This document shows positions 25,955-33,460 of a stretch of 64,000 nucleotides of DNA, in pieces. Positions within the stretch are counted from its first letter, which is position 1, and every line of letters begins with the position of its first letter. The DNA comes from Paramagnetospirillum kuznetsovii (GTDB lineage Bacteria; Pseudomonadota; Alphaproteobacteria; Rhodospirillales; Magnetospirillaceae): contig NZ_PGTO01000013.1 in assembly GCF_003284725.1 (NCBI RefSeq), forward strand, positions 30,890 to 94,889, given 5' to 3'. Below the pieces are notes generated by a model. That model was not told the DNA's origin. It searched no databases and saw only the letters and a program-made list of their open reading frames with translations. The position numbers and the translations under genes were made by a program.

Positions 25955-27421
25955 TCATTCATATGGATCGTATTCGGTTGTGCACCTATCTGTTTTCCCG
26001 AACCCGTAATCGCCAGGCTGAAGCTTCATGGCAACGGGATAGGCGAAGGTGATGGCAAGAGCGTCAGCCCGATTTGGCGACTGAAGGCCACGCGCCTTTA
26101 GAGCCTCTTTGCTCTCTAGCTGTATCTTTCCGTCAAGCCTTGGGACCGTCTCAACGCCGGTTAATTCCTCACGCAACTGGTCATCCGGCTCGATAGCCCC
26201 GCCTTCTTTTAACCAATCCCGCATCTTCACCCACATCTCGGACCGCTTATTAAGGCACCCCAGATCTTCCGGCTTGGCAGAAAACCAAACGAGTTGCCAT
26301 GTGCGGTTCATAGTTCGCCCGGCAGAAACAATGCCGGTTCCATATCCGCCATCAATGAAGACCGCATCCGCTTTGTACTGGTCCTCGAACTTGGCGATGA
26401 TGCCCGCCATCACAACATCGTTGTCGTTCTTTGACCATTTCCCCAATAGCTTCGACATGAGGCCTTGCCGCAGATAGATGACAAACTCGTCATCGCCTGA
26501 CCACGCCGGATCAACGCCGATAATCTTTGGGGCAAAGTCGAATTGCTCATCTCGGAGATGCCTTCCGAACGCCGCGGCTACATCATCGTCACCAATCAGT
26601 GACCGGACAGACATCGAAGGGAACTCTCCCTTCACACGGACTTTGTACCAATCGGAGTTTTCGCCATAGTCCTCGGCCCACGCTTCAAGTTGCGCCTTGT
26701 TTGTCCCCTCCACAGAGCGCGAGTCAATCTGACGGCAGTTCCACCGCTTCCGATGTCTCCGAAAGCACTCTCGGAAGCGACCGCTTGCCCTCGTCGGGTT
26801 TCCGAACGCAATCCATATGATCTCGGTCCCCTCGTCGGTCATCGCTCCCTCGGCAACCTCCCACACACGATCTGCGATAGCTGACGCCTCATCAAAAATC
26901 AGGACAAGACGCTTCCCCTGATTGTGCAATCCGGCAAAGGCCTCGGTGTTATGTTCGCTCCACGGGATAGCATCGCAACGCCACGACCTATCCCTGCCCG
27001 GCATTGTTGACACAACGGCGGTGGCCGTTGGGGTGAAGTGGTCGGCATCAATGGCTAGGCGTTGCCATTTGCTCACTTCCGGCCATGTTTTGGTCCGCAA
27101 CTGCGCCTCGGTATTGGCCGTGACAACCACCTTGCAGTCTGTAGCCGTTCCCATCGCCCAATTAATAATCTGCGAAATCAATGCCGACTTGCCAATGCCG
27201 TGGCCGGACGCTACCGCAATCCGCAATGGCTCGTGCCGGGTATCTTTGTTCTTCAGATGGCCGCGAATGGTGCCGAGTATGTCGGCCTGCCATTCCCTCG
27301 GTCCATCCGACCCCGCCAGATCTCCTATCCCCCAAGGATAGGCTCCGATGACATATCTCAGGGGGTCATGAACGCAGGACGCAAGAAAGTCATGCAGTTC
27401 GCCCTTGGCATCACGCATCAT
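25955..27421 (-). CDS. terL: Terminase large subunit
   Basis: A 488-residue packaging motor. The ATPase has Walker A SGHGIGKS (residues 72-79) and Walker B LVLIFDEAS (172-180). The nuclease half has Asp304 in IIGVDPAWSGDD, Asp356 in VFIDGGYG and a final acidic site in SPNRADALAITFAYP. Together with the small subunit it cuts concatemers and pumps DNA through the portal. It overlaps the small-subunit gene by 11 bases. Confidence 0.92.
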   Translation of the reverse strand: MMRDAKGELHDFLASCVHDPLRYVIGAYPWGIGDLAGSDGPREWQADILGTIRGHLKNKDTRHEPLRIAVASGHGIGKSALISQIINWAMGTATDCKVVVTANTEAQLRTKTWPEVSKWQRLAIDADHFTPTATAVVSTMPGRDRSWRCDAIPWSEHNTEAFAGLHNQGKRLVLIFDEASAIADRVWEVAEGAMTDEGTEIIWIAFGNPTRASGRFRECFRRHRKRWNCRQIDSRSVEGTNKAQLEAWAEDYGENSDWYKVRVKGEFPSMSVRSLIGDDDVAAAFGRHLRDEQFDFAPKIIGVDPAWSGDDEFVIYLRQGLMSKLLGKWSKNDNDVVMAGIIAKFEDQYKADAVFIDGGYGTGIVSAGRTMNRTWQLVWFSAKPEDLGCLNKRSEMWVKMRDWLKEGGAIEPDDQLREELTGVETVPRLDGKIQLESKEALKARGLQSPNRADALAITFAYPVAMKLQPGDYGFGKTDRCTTEYDPYE

Positions 27422-27800
27422 TAAGCCGCGCCTTCGCCGCGTCCAATCGTTCGGCCAGCTTGTCCGACACGTCCATCGTCACGTCTTGCTGGATCTTGTC
27501 GCCGTAGACCTTAGGACGGACTTTCCCCGCGTACCACTTGCGGGCATCTATCTGAAGACGTGCGATGTTCGCATCCTCGGCGGTGTCGGCAATGTCGATG
27601 ATTTCCTCGGCAATCACGTCAGCGCGGACCTCTCGCGCATGCGCGTAACGCGACGCTAACCCTTCATGGTCATTCGTCACCAGCCGTCTGAAGCCAGCTT
27701 CTTCAATTCCCAAATCACGACAGACAGTCCGCAGTCCGAGGCCGGACTCGATCCCGCCGAGGACAGCCGTGATCTGTTCGTTGGTTATTTTGGTCCTCAT
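27411..27800 (-). CDS. terS: Terminase small subunit, Sf6 gp1-like
   Basis: A 129-residue DNA-recognition subunit. The N-terminal half is an HTH (NEQITAVLGGIESGLGLRTV, DLGIEEAGFRRL). The following VIAEEIIDIADTAED and RLQIDARKWYAGKVRPKVYG are signatures of the Sf6-type small terminase family. A perfect TGTCAAC-N4-GTTGACA palindrome lies 18 bases upstream of its start. Confidence 0.85.
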   Translation of the reverse strand: MRTKITNEQITAVLGGIESGLGLRTVCRDLGIEEAGFRRLVTNDHEGLASRYAHAREVRADVIAEEIIDIADTAEDANIARLQIDARKWYAGKVRPKVYGDKIQQDVTMDVSDKLAERLDAAKARLNDA

Positions 27801-27817
27801 GGCCTTTCCCTATCCAC

Positions 27818-27835
27818 TGTCAACCTAAGTTGACA
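27818..27835. promoter_or_regulatory. Perfect palindrome TGTCAAC-N4-GTTGACA before terS
   Basis: A 7-4-7 inverted repeat overlapping the last codons of the DUF5664-type gene and just upstream of terS. On the minus strand it is bordered on both sides by GATAGGG. Probably an operator; the cognate protein is not known. Confidence 0.55.
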
Positions 27836-28169
27836 CCCTATCATCTTTTCCGATCCCGCGCTTCTGATAAGCGATAAGCGTGAGCGCAGCCCATGCGACC
27901 GATGCTAGGTGATGCTGCCCGTCAACAGGGTCAACGTTCTGTCCATTCCAGAACGCCCACGAATGACGCTGCATGGCATCGAAGACGCGGTGCCACTCCA
28001 TGCCATTGGCCCAATTGCCGCGGGAGTATTTCCGGGCGCCCAGATTGTAGACGGCGACCAGTTCTGCCAGGGCGTCAGGCGGCAGCAGGGAATACGACAA
28101 CTTGCCGTCATCGTCCTTGCGGGCCTCGAGCGGTCCGGTGGTCTGCGTCTCGACGGTATCTCCGATCAT
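27825..28169 (-). CDS. DUF5664-type dATP/dGTP diphosphohydrolase-like protein
   Basis: A 114-residue protein with LLPPDALAELVAVYNLGARK, SRGNWANGMEWHRVFDAMQRH, WAFWNGQNVDPVDGQHHLAS and a C-terminal helix, the standard pattern of the DUF5664 family, now linked to dATP/dGTP diphosphohydrolases (MazZ-like). It may clean or reshape the nucleotide pool during replication; no PurZ-like enzyme for base replacement is seen nearby. It overlaps the primase-helicase by ATGA. Confidence 0.75.
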   Translation of the reverse strand: MIGDTVETQTTGPLEARKDDDGKLSYSLLPPDALAELVAVYNLGARKYSRGNWANGMEWHRVFDAMQRHSWAFWNGQNVDPVDGQHHLASVAWAALTLIAYQKRGIGKDDRVST

Positions 28170-30022
28170 TCTGCTGCCTCCATTATTGGGCCTCGCCCCA
28201 TGTAATTGATCCCCATCGGGCTATCGTCCCGGCTGCGATACTGGTAGGTGGTCTGGCTGAACCACAGACCGCACTTGCCTTCCCAATCGCCATTGCGCTG
28301 CTTCGCCACGTTGATGACGACGCCCGGCGCCCCTTCCAGATCTGCGACCTTGAGCTTGGCGGCGGCATCACCACGTTCGGCGGCTTCGATAGCGCCCTTC
28401 AGTTCGTCCTCGAGCTTCCGGTTGCGCCAGATGCTGATGATGTTGAAGGCGTTGGAGCCGATCTCGGACGCGCCCTTGATGTCTTCCGTCTCGGGTGGTG
28501 CGCCCTTGCTGTCCTTGTCTGCCTTGCGGCTATGGGCGACGAGATGGACATGGACTTCCCGACTGACAGCCCAGTTGACGATCTCGAACACCGCCTTTTC
28601 CTGCCCCTCGTAATCCTCAGATCCGACGCCGAGCCGCATCAGGCTGTCGATGACGAACTCGGAGCAGCCATACCGAGCGCGAGCATAATCGAAGACCTCG
28701 AGGATATGCGTGACGCCGGACTTGCCGACTAAATTGAAGACCAGCAGCCATTCGTCCATCCAGCCCATGATGTGACGGATGTACGGGATAGTGGGCCGAT
28801 CCACGTTGCCAGCCTGCTTAACCATGCGCTTGAGAAATTGCCGCGGTGCCATCTCCAAGCTGGCGATGCAGACCTTGGCGCCTTGCTTGCCCCAATGGAC
28901 AGCAGCATGGGACAGCACCTGGGACTTTCCGTGACCGCTCGATCCGGTCCAGACGGTCAACTCGCCAGGGCGAAAGCGCAGCTTGCCGTCAAGACGCGAG
29001 AACGGCAGCGGCAGTCCAGGCTCACCAAGTCCAGTGTCAGGATGGAACAGGCCGATGACATCATCAGTGAACTTGCCCGCCCGGCACAATTCTGCCGGAT
29101 CTAGTGTCTCAGCCGCCGCGAAACAATCCGCGATGACGCCCGCACTGATGCCATTCACCCGGCACTCATTCGCATCCTTGAACGGCAGCGTGACGTTGAA
29201 GCAGCGATGACGACCGAGACGCGCCGAGATCTCAGCCGCGGCGATCTGGCCCTCTTTGTCAGTGTCGAGCGCCAGATAGATCCTCTCGAACTGCGCCAGC
29301 CGGTCGAACTCATGCTCGATCCACTGCTGCTTGTTGCCGCCTCCACCACCGAACGGAACCGATAATGCAGGGAAGCCATAATCCCACATGGTCAGGGCGT
29401 CGATCTCGCCCTCGGTGATGACGATGTCGCGGGCATTGGCGTCGATGGCTTGCCACCCGAACAGCGTCGGTTCGCACTCGGCTTCGACCCGAACTTGCTT
29501 TTTCCCGTTGTTCCGATCAACACCCAGATATTTTATGCCCGCAATCGCGCCGCAAGGGGTCATAGACGGCAGAACAATCGTCCTCCCTACCTCGCCAACC
29601 TTGTAAGCTTTAATCGCCTGTAGTGTCAGTTTCCGCTCAGTTTGTAAGTATTCTAAAACATCTGACTGAGGTGTCCGGCATTTCGGTGCTTCCGGGCGGC
29701 GGTATGTCCGTTCGGTGCGCTCGAACCGCGGACGCTCGACGCCGAGAAAGGTGCGGACCTCGTCAAGGGTCTGGGCGAGGCGCTTGCCCTTGACGGCGCA
29801 CCACAGGTCGAGCAGATCCCCGCCTTCACCGCCTTCAGCGAAGTCAGTCCACAGTCCGGCCTTCTCGCCCTTCACGCAGACCTTGAGGCTTTTGCCGGGT
29901 TCTCCGCGAACGGAACCGACGCACCACTCACGGCCGTCGAGGACGCCATGCGGCAGGAGATGTTCCGCCACGGCTTTGGCGCGACCGAGCAGCGCCCGCT
30001 TGATTTCGGTGATGTCGTTCAT
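28166..30022 (-). CDS. Phage primase-helicase (TOPRIM + DnaB-like)
   Basis: A 618-residue replication protein of the T7 gp4 kind. The ATG at 30022 overlaps the upstream stop; the longer frame start is rejected. Residues 1-85 have a primase N-terminal fold (GLWTDFAEGGEGGDLLDLW) without a CxxC zinc finger. TOPRIM: ITEGEIDAL (about 202-210) and LALDTDKEG (about 250-258). Helicase: Walker A WTGSSGHGKS (about 358-367), Walker B-like FVIDSLMRLG, and the His loop VHLVAHSRKAD. It primes and unwinds phage DNA. Confidence 0.9.
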   Translation of the reverse strand: MNDITEIKRALLGRAKAVAEHLLPHGVLDGREWCVGSVRGEPGKSLKVCVKGEKAGLWTDFAEGGEGGDLLDLWCAVKGKRLAQTLDEVRTFLGVERPRFERTERTYRRPEAPKCRTPQSDVLEYLQTERKLTLQAIKAYKVGEVGRTIVLPSMTPCGAIAGIKYLGVDRNNGKKQVRVEAECEPTLFGWQAIDANARDIVITEGEIDALTMWDYGFPALSVPFGGGGGNKQQWIEHEFDRLAQFERIYLALDTDKEGQIAAAEISARLGRHRCFNVTLPFKDANECRVNGISAGVIADCFAAAETLDPAELCRAGKFTDDVIGLFHPDTGLGEPGLPLPFSRLDGKLRFRPGELTVWTGSSGHGKSQVLSHAAVHWGKQGAKVCIASLEMAPRQFLKRMVKQAGNVDRPTIPYIRHIMGWMDEWLLVFNLVGKSGVTHILEVFDYARARYGCSEFVIDSLMRLGVGSEDYEGQEKAVFEIVNWAVSREVHVHLVAHSRKADKDSKGAPPETEDIKGASEIGSNAFNIISIWRNRKLEDELKGAIEAAERGDAAAKLKVADLEGAPGVVINVAKQRNGDWEGKCGLWFSQTTYQYRSRDDSPMGINYMGRGPIMEAAE

Positions 30023-30654
30023 AGCATCCCCGCTGCGTAGGAATTGGATTGATGGCGCGGCTTGCTGTCTTCCGATGACCGGCGCACCCAGTTCCGCCAT
30101 GTGGCAGGCCAATCCAGTTTGACGCCCTTGGCCCCAGGCTGCGAACGCCAGTAGTCGCCAAACTTTGCCCATTCGCGGTCAGGGTCAGCGATGCCTTCAC
30201 GGGAAGCGAAGTCCCGTTGCTCAACCGTCAGACATGCGCCGTCAGGAAACCTCGACCCCTTTTTTCCGATCTGAGGGAGCGCGGGCGGAACGCCGTCTTC
30301 TCCCTCTCTCTCTTTCTCTGTCTCTCTCTCTGTCTCTCCCTCTGGTGCATCATCTTGATATCGCGGTGATATCACGGTGATATCATCATGTTCCAGCCAG
30401 TGAGACAGAGCCAAAATCAATGACTTAGCTTTTTCGTCCGAAATCCTGAGACGGAATGATATCTTCTTGATATCAGGCAGATATCCATCTGTCTCAGAAG
30501 CTATAAGCCACAGCATAACAAGCGCCTTCGACGCCTCGGGATCGAGCGCAAACCACTCGGGATCGTCGAGAATGTCGCGGTACAATTTAATCCAAGGCGG
30601 GCGACGGTCCTTGAAGTGCTGGAACTTGGCCCAATCTTTGATGCGTATGCTCAT
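30019..30654 (-). CDS. Phage replication initiator-like protein with Glu/Arg/Thr repeat
   Basis: A 211-residue protein. Residues 1-95 resemble a winged-helix domain of phage replication proteins (IKDWAKFQHFKDRRPPWIKL, WFALDPEASKALVMLWLIAS). A repetitive linker ETERETEKEREGE follows, coded by a GA-rich microsatellite. The C-terminal 60 residues (REWAKFGDYWRSQPGAKGVK, DWPATWRNWVRR) match the C-terminal motif of phage O/DnaT-like proteins that recruit the helicase. Coupling to the primase-helicase supports this. Confidence 0.75.
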   Translation of the reverse strand: MSIRIKDWAKFQHFKDRRPPWIKLYRDILDDPEWFALDPEASKALVMLWLIASETDGYLPDIKKISFRLRISDEKAKSLILALSHWLEHDDITVISPRYQDDAPEGETERETEKEREGEDGVPPALPQIGKKGSRFPDGACLTVEQRDFASREGIADPDREWAKFGDYWRSQPGAKGVKLDWPATWRNWVRRSSEDSKPRHQSNSYAAGML

Positions 30655-30848
30655 TGGACACCCACCATCTTCTTGACGGCAGGAAGATCCATGCCAGTTT
30701 CGGCCAACAGCAGACGATGGACGGTGACGTAGTTACCAGAGCGCCGCTTGTTGACAGCCTGGGTGGGCGGGCATTCGACCGGAGCCGGTAACGGCGTTAC
30801 CTGTTGACGGCGACGATTAGCCAAGCTGATAAATCCGAAGATCTTCAT
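30651..30848 (-). CDS. Small phage protein (65 aa)
   Basis: Starts at the ATG overlapping the VRR-NUC stop (ATGA) and ends overlapping the next start. The sequence MKIFGFISLANRRRQQVTPL is followed by a basic/polar C-terminus (VNKRRSGNYVTVHRLLLAET). It may bind nucleic acid, but no domain is recognised. Confidence 0.6.
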   Translation of the reverse strand: MKIFGFISLANRRRQQVTPLPAPVECPPTQAVNKRRSGNYVTVHRLLLAETGMDLPAVKKMVGVQ

Positions 30849-31291
30849 GCTAGCCTCTTGCAGATCTGATTGTTGAATAGGGTGGCGTGAAGTGGGACGC
30901 CCCAGTTGTTCAGCGTGATGGCGACTTCTTCCAGCGACCGGCAGACGGCCCACTTGGCGCCAATTGAATTTGAGCGAAGGCTGAATGCCTTCTGTGTGGG
31001 AGACAGCACGCCCTTCTCTGCCTTCAATTCGATGAAACCAGCGGTGCCGCCCGGCAGGATCAGGCAGATGTCAGGAACGCCAGGACGGACGCCGAACGCC
31101 TTCAGCTTCGCCGCGGTCTTGGGCGAGCGGTATTCCCCGTTGGGACAATGCCACCACAGGCACTCGTCATCATGCAGGGCGAGGCTGAGATAGGACGCCA
31201 CAGCACGGTGAAGCCGGTCCTCGGGCGAACCCTTGGACCTAGCCTTCCGAGCCGCCGTCGATGCCGCAAGTTCCGGGCGAAGCTTCAGCAT
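30845..31291 (-). CDS. VRR-NUC domain nuclease
   Basis: A 148-residue PD-(D/E)XK-type nuclease. The VRR-NUC core is NGEYRSPKTAAKLKAFGVRP, then GVPDICLILPGGTAGFIELK (catalytic D and E-x-K) and the Q of SPTQKAFSL. Such phage proteins process branched or Holliday structures during replication and recombination. The ATG at 31291 overlaps the previous TGA; the GTG in front was not used. Confidence 0.85.
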   Translation of the reverse strand: MLKLRPELAASTAARKARSKGSPEDRLHRAVASYLSLALHDDECLWWHCPNGEYRSPKTAAKLKAFGVRPGVPDICLILPGGTAGFIELKAEKGVLSPTQKAFSLRSNSIGAKWAVCRSLEEVAITLNNWGVPLHATLFNNQICKRLA

Positions 31292-31458
31292 CACAGCACC
31301 TGATACAGAACGATCAGGCCGAGAATGATGGCGATGACAACATAGAGCGCACGACGCTCCGGTTCGTCATCGTCGATCCAATGCTGGGGGACATCCTCGA
31401 ACAGGATCGGCGCGTCATCACGCTTGAAGCGCCCGGTCTTGGGATCTCGATTGCTCAT
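31291..31458 (-). CDS. Small tail-anchored membrane protein (55 aa)
   Basis: Both ends are coupled to neighbours (ATGA, TGATG). The N-terminal 33 residues are polar (SNRDPKTGRFKRDDAP). The C-terminus is a single hydrophobic helix, ALYVVIAIILGLIVLYQVL, so a cytoplasmic-facing tail-anchored protein is predicted. Function unknown. Confidence 0.6.
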   Translation of the reverse strand: MSNRDPKTGRFKRDDAPILFEDVPQHWIDDDEPERRALYVVIAIILGLIVLYQVL

Positions 31459-32120
31459 GATGCCGCCCTCGTCTTGTCGAATACTGGCGTGTCGATGGCA
31501 TCCATGAACCGGCGACGGGCTTCGATGCCAGCCTTGTTCCAAGCATTCATCAAGGCGTTGAACTGGATGGTGTTCACATCGTCTTCATCAAGCGGTGCCT
31601 TTTCCTCGATGATATTATGAACGCGGACCATCTTCTCGGCGCGACTGACGGCAATGTCTCCGCTCTCGACCTTGGCGAATAGCGCCGGGTCGGCCTTCTG
31701 TACCTTCTTGGCGGCGTTAACGCTGCGCTCTGACACATTGAGCATGGCGGCGGCATCTGCCTGTGAGGTTCCGCAAATTTGCGGCTCCTCTTTCGTATGC
31801 TGGTTGTCCCCATGTTCAAGGTTCGCCAACTTGGCCGCTACAGCCGCACGCTGGGACTCGGTCAGGTGGCGCCGGGCGAGGTTCTTGGACAGGACGAATG
31901 CCAACATTCCATCTTGCTGTCCGTCATAGATCTCGAACCTCGGCTCTACTGTGCTATTGGTGCAAGCAGCGTAGCGATTCAGTCCATCTAGAATGAACCC
32001 GTCCGAAGTGACGGTGATCGGATCTCGCAGGCCGTTGGCACGAATGTCATCGACAAGACGGGAGAAATCCTCCTTCGACATCAACGGGAATATTTGGGCG
32101 TAAGGATGCGGCTTATACAT
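31455..32120 (-). CDS. ParB N-terminal-like phage protein
   Basis: A 221-residue protein with a ParB/Srx-like N-terminal domain: HPYAQIFPLMSKEDFSRLVD, IRANGLRDPITVTSDGFILD, GLNRYAACT, and FVLSKNLARRHLTESQRAAV. A helix-turn-helix follows (TSQADAAAMLNVSERSVNAA). The ParB-like domain can bind CTP and DNA in relatives. In a phage it may regulate transcription or act as an accessory nuclease rather than in partition; no parA is present. Confidence 0.8.
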   Translation of the reverse strand: MYKPHPYAQIFPLMSKEDFSRLVDDIRANGLRDPITVTSDGFILDGLNRYAACTNSTVEPRFEIYDGQQDGMLAFVLSKNLARRHLTESQRAAVAAKLANLEHGDNQHTKEEPQICGTSQADAAAMLNVSERSVNAAKKVQKADPALFAKVESGDIAVSRAEKMVRVHNIIEEKAPLDEDDVNTIQFNALMNAWNKAGIEARRRFMDAIDTPVFDKTRAAS

Positions 32121-32151
32121 TGATGCCTCGCGAAATGAGATCTGGTGGAAA

Positions 32152-32167
32152 GGGGGCTTTCGCCCCC
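32152..32167. terminator. GC hairpin between the two ParB-like genes
   Basis: GGGGGC-TTTC-GCCCCC forms a 6-bp stem in the 54-base gap downstream of the gene at 32175-33080; on the minus strand it is followed by TTTCC. It may attenuate transcription between the two genes. Confidence 0.45.
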
Positions 32168-32174
32168 ATTCCTG

Positions 32175-33080
32175 CTAGCCATGGATGACGGGGAACATCT
32201 CGGAGACTTCCCACTTAGGACCGCTCGCTGTGATAGACCGGCCAGCCTGGAATGCGTTCCAGGCCAAGATGATCCAGGCCGCATAACTGACCTCGCTCAA
32301 CCGCGTTCCAGATGAGTCCTTCGCCATTGCAATCTTCTGGCGAATGCGATTACGCGGGTCGCTTTCCTTGGAGATATTGAGCGCCTTGGCGAACCCTTCA
32401 AAAAAAGCATCCGCTTTCTTCTGGTTCTTCCGTGAGAACATAAAGTGCAGAGCCGTCGCTATCGCAGATCCGCACAGGCCAGCCTTATTGCTGGCAGCAC
32501 CCCACTTGGCGCTGTTAGCTAAAAACACTCCGTCGATTGGCTTGCTATAGATGGTTTCCCAAGCACGAAGGATGGACTCATTCGTGTAAACGTCGCGGGT
32601 CTTGACCCGGTCATTTTCCAGAAGCAAGCACCACCGAATAGAGGCCGCGATCAAAGTCGAGTTCTTGACTCCGACGATGGCAAGGCAATCAGATCCGGTG
32701 CGGACCTTCCCGATATCCATCTTATGGAACAGCTTATCCTCAATGCCAAAGACGATATGGGTGGTGAACGGGTCGCCTGACTTCAGGCACGCCAGCAAAC
32801 GGTTCTGACCATCGCGCAGCAGGCGCAGATCGGAGAACTTAATTGTGTCACCCGTCAGACCCCATGATCCTGAGTGCATATCGGTGGCGTATTCTGAAAT
32901 CTTCGCGGGCTTCTTGGGCCGATTATGAAGATTATGAGTTTCGAGGATGTACTTCGCCATGTCCGGCGTAATGGTCATCACGCGAGATGCAATAGGTGGC
33001 GATGCAAGCATGGCGTTGAGAGCCTCGATACCAAGCACTTCATAGTGTCCGCGTTGCGGCAGAACAGAAACTTTAACCAT
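32175..33080 (-). CDS. ParB-like fold phage protein (301 aa)
   Basis: The central motif TGDTIKFSDLRLLRDGQNRL (about residues 76-95), then LACLKSGDPFTTHIVFGIED and KMDIGKVRTGSDCLAI, matches a family of ParB/Srx-like proteins from phages and integrative elements in which an IxDGQHRL motif is conserved. The C-terminal half is helical. It precedes the other ParB-like gene. Role unknown; a regulatory or nuclease activity is possible. Confidence 0.7.
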   Translation of the reverse strand: MVKVSVLPQRGHYEVLGIEALNAMLASPPIASRVMTITPDMAKYILETHNLHNRPKKPAKISEYATDMHSGSWGLTGDTIKFSDLRLLRDGQNRLLACLKSGDPFTTHIVFGIEDKLFHKMDIGKVRTGSDCLAIVGVKNSTLIAASIRWCLLLENDRVKTRDVYTNESILRAWETIYSKPIDGVFLANSAKWGAASNKAGLCGSAIATALHFMFSRKNQKKADAFFEGFAKALNISKESDPRNRIRQKIAMAKDSSGTRLSEVSYAAWIILAWNAFQAGRSITASGPKWEVSEMFPVIHG

Positions 33081-33130
33081 TTGTCATTCCTTTCTTACAG
33101 GATGACCGCCCCCTAATGGACGAGCGGAAA

Positions 33131-33150
33131 CAGCCGTGCGCTTACGGCTG
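33131..33150. terminator. Hairpin at the end of the Cro-like gene
   Basis: CAGCCG and CGGCTG pair across the stop codon of the Cro-like gene, with an 8-base loop, followed on the minus strand by TTTCC. It could end or weaken the short early transcript. Confidence 0.4.
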
Positions 33151-33357
33151 AATTTCTTGGGCTGGAGGGTTGGCGTCGATGAACGACAGGATGCGGTGGA
33201 CCGTGCCCAAGCGAAGGTCACGACCTTCTTCCAGCTCGAACACTAGCTTTTGGTCGTTCACCACCATCTTGCCGAACCGGGTCTTTGAGATCCCAGTTGC
33301 GGTCAGATAATCGGTGATGACACCAAGGATGGTATGGCTTGTATGCATAATCCCCAT
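33142..33357 (-). CDS. Cro-like small HTH regulator
   Basis: A 71-residue protein divergent from the repressor. The sequence LTATGISKTRFGKMVVNDQK and LVFELEEGRDLRLGTVHRIL has the five-helix layout of small phage HTH proteins that act as Cro. Two starts are possible: ATG 33357, which lies inside the CCCCAT-N4-ATGGGG palindrome, and ATG 33348 (MHTSHTILG). The promoter and the operator-like repeats lie directly upstream. Confidence 0.65.
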   Translation of the reverse strand: MGIMHTSHTILGVITDYLTATGISKTRFGKMVVNDQKLVFELEEGRDLRLGTVHRILSFIDANPPAQEIQP

Positions 33358-33390
33358 CGTAATGGGGGAAAACCCATGCGGTCAATGGGT
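33352..33390. promoter_or_regulatory. Operator-like CCCAT/ATGGG repeats between cro-like and repressor genes
   Basis: Two inverted pairs: CCCCAT-CGTA-ATGGGG (33352-33367) and ACCCAT-N7-ATGGGT (33372-33390). On the minus strand they overlap a candidate promoter (TTGACC, 16 bases, CATTAC) for the Cro-like gene. The same half-sites recur before the plus-strand early operon. They are the natural candidates for binding by the repressor. Confidence 0.55.
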
Positions 33391-33423
33391 AAATTCACTC
33401 AGTGATTTATCCACAAGTGGGTG

Positions 33424-33453
33424 TTGCGGGGATTGTGGGGAATGTCCTACACT
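33424..33453 (+). promoter_or_regulatory. Candidate promoter of the repressor gene, leaderless
   Basis: TTGCGG (33424-33429), an 18-base spacer and TACACT (33448-33453) end seven bases before the ATG of the repressor. No ribosome-binding site is present, so the mRNA would begin at or next to the start codon, as for lambda cI from its maintenance promoter. Confidence 0.4.
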
Positions 33454-33460
33454 GTCTCCC

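Noticed and set aside
5542..27800. Diversity-generating retroelement, as in BPP-1
   Set aside because: The head genes resemble BPP-1, but no reverse transcriptase or template/variable repeat pair is visible near the fibre gene or elsewhere in the window.
31455..32120. Plasmid-type partition locus
   Set aside because: Only ParB-like proteins are present, with no ParA and no centromere-like repeats; the surrounding genes are phage replication genes.
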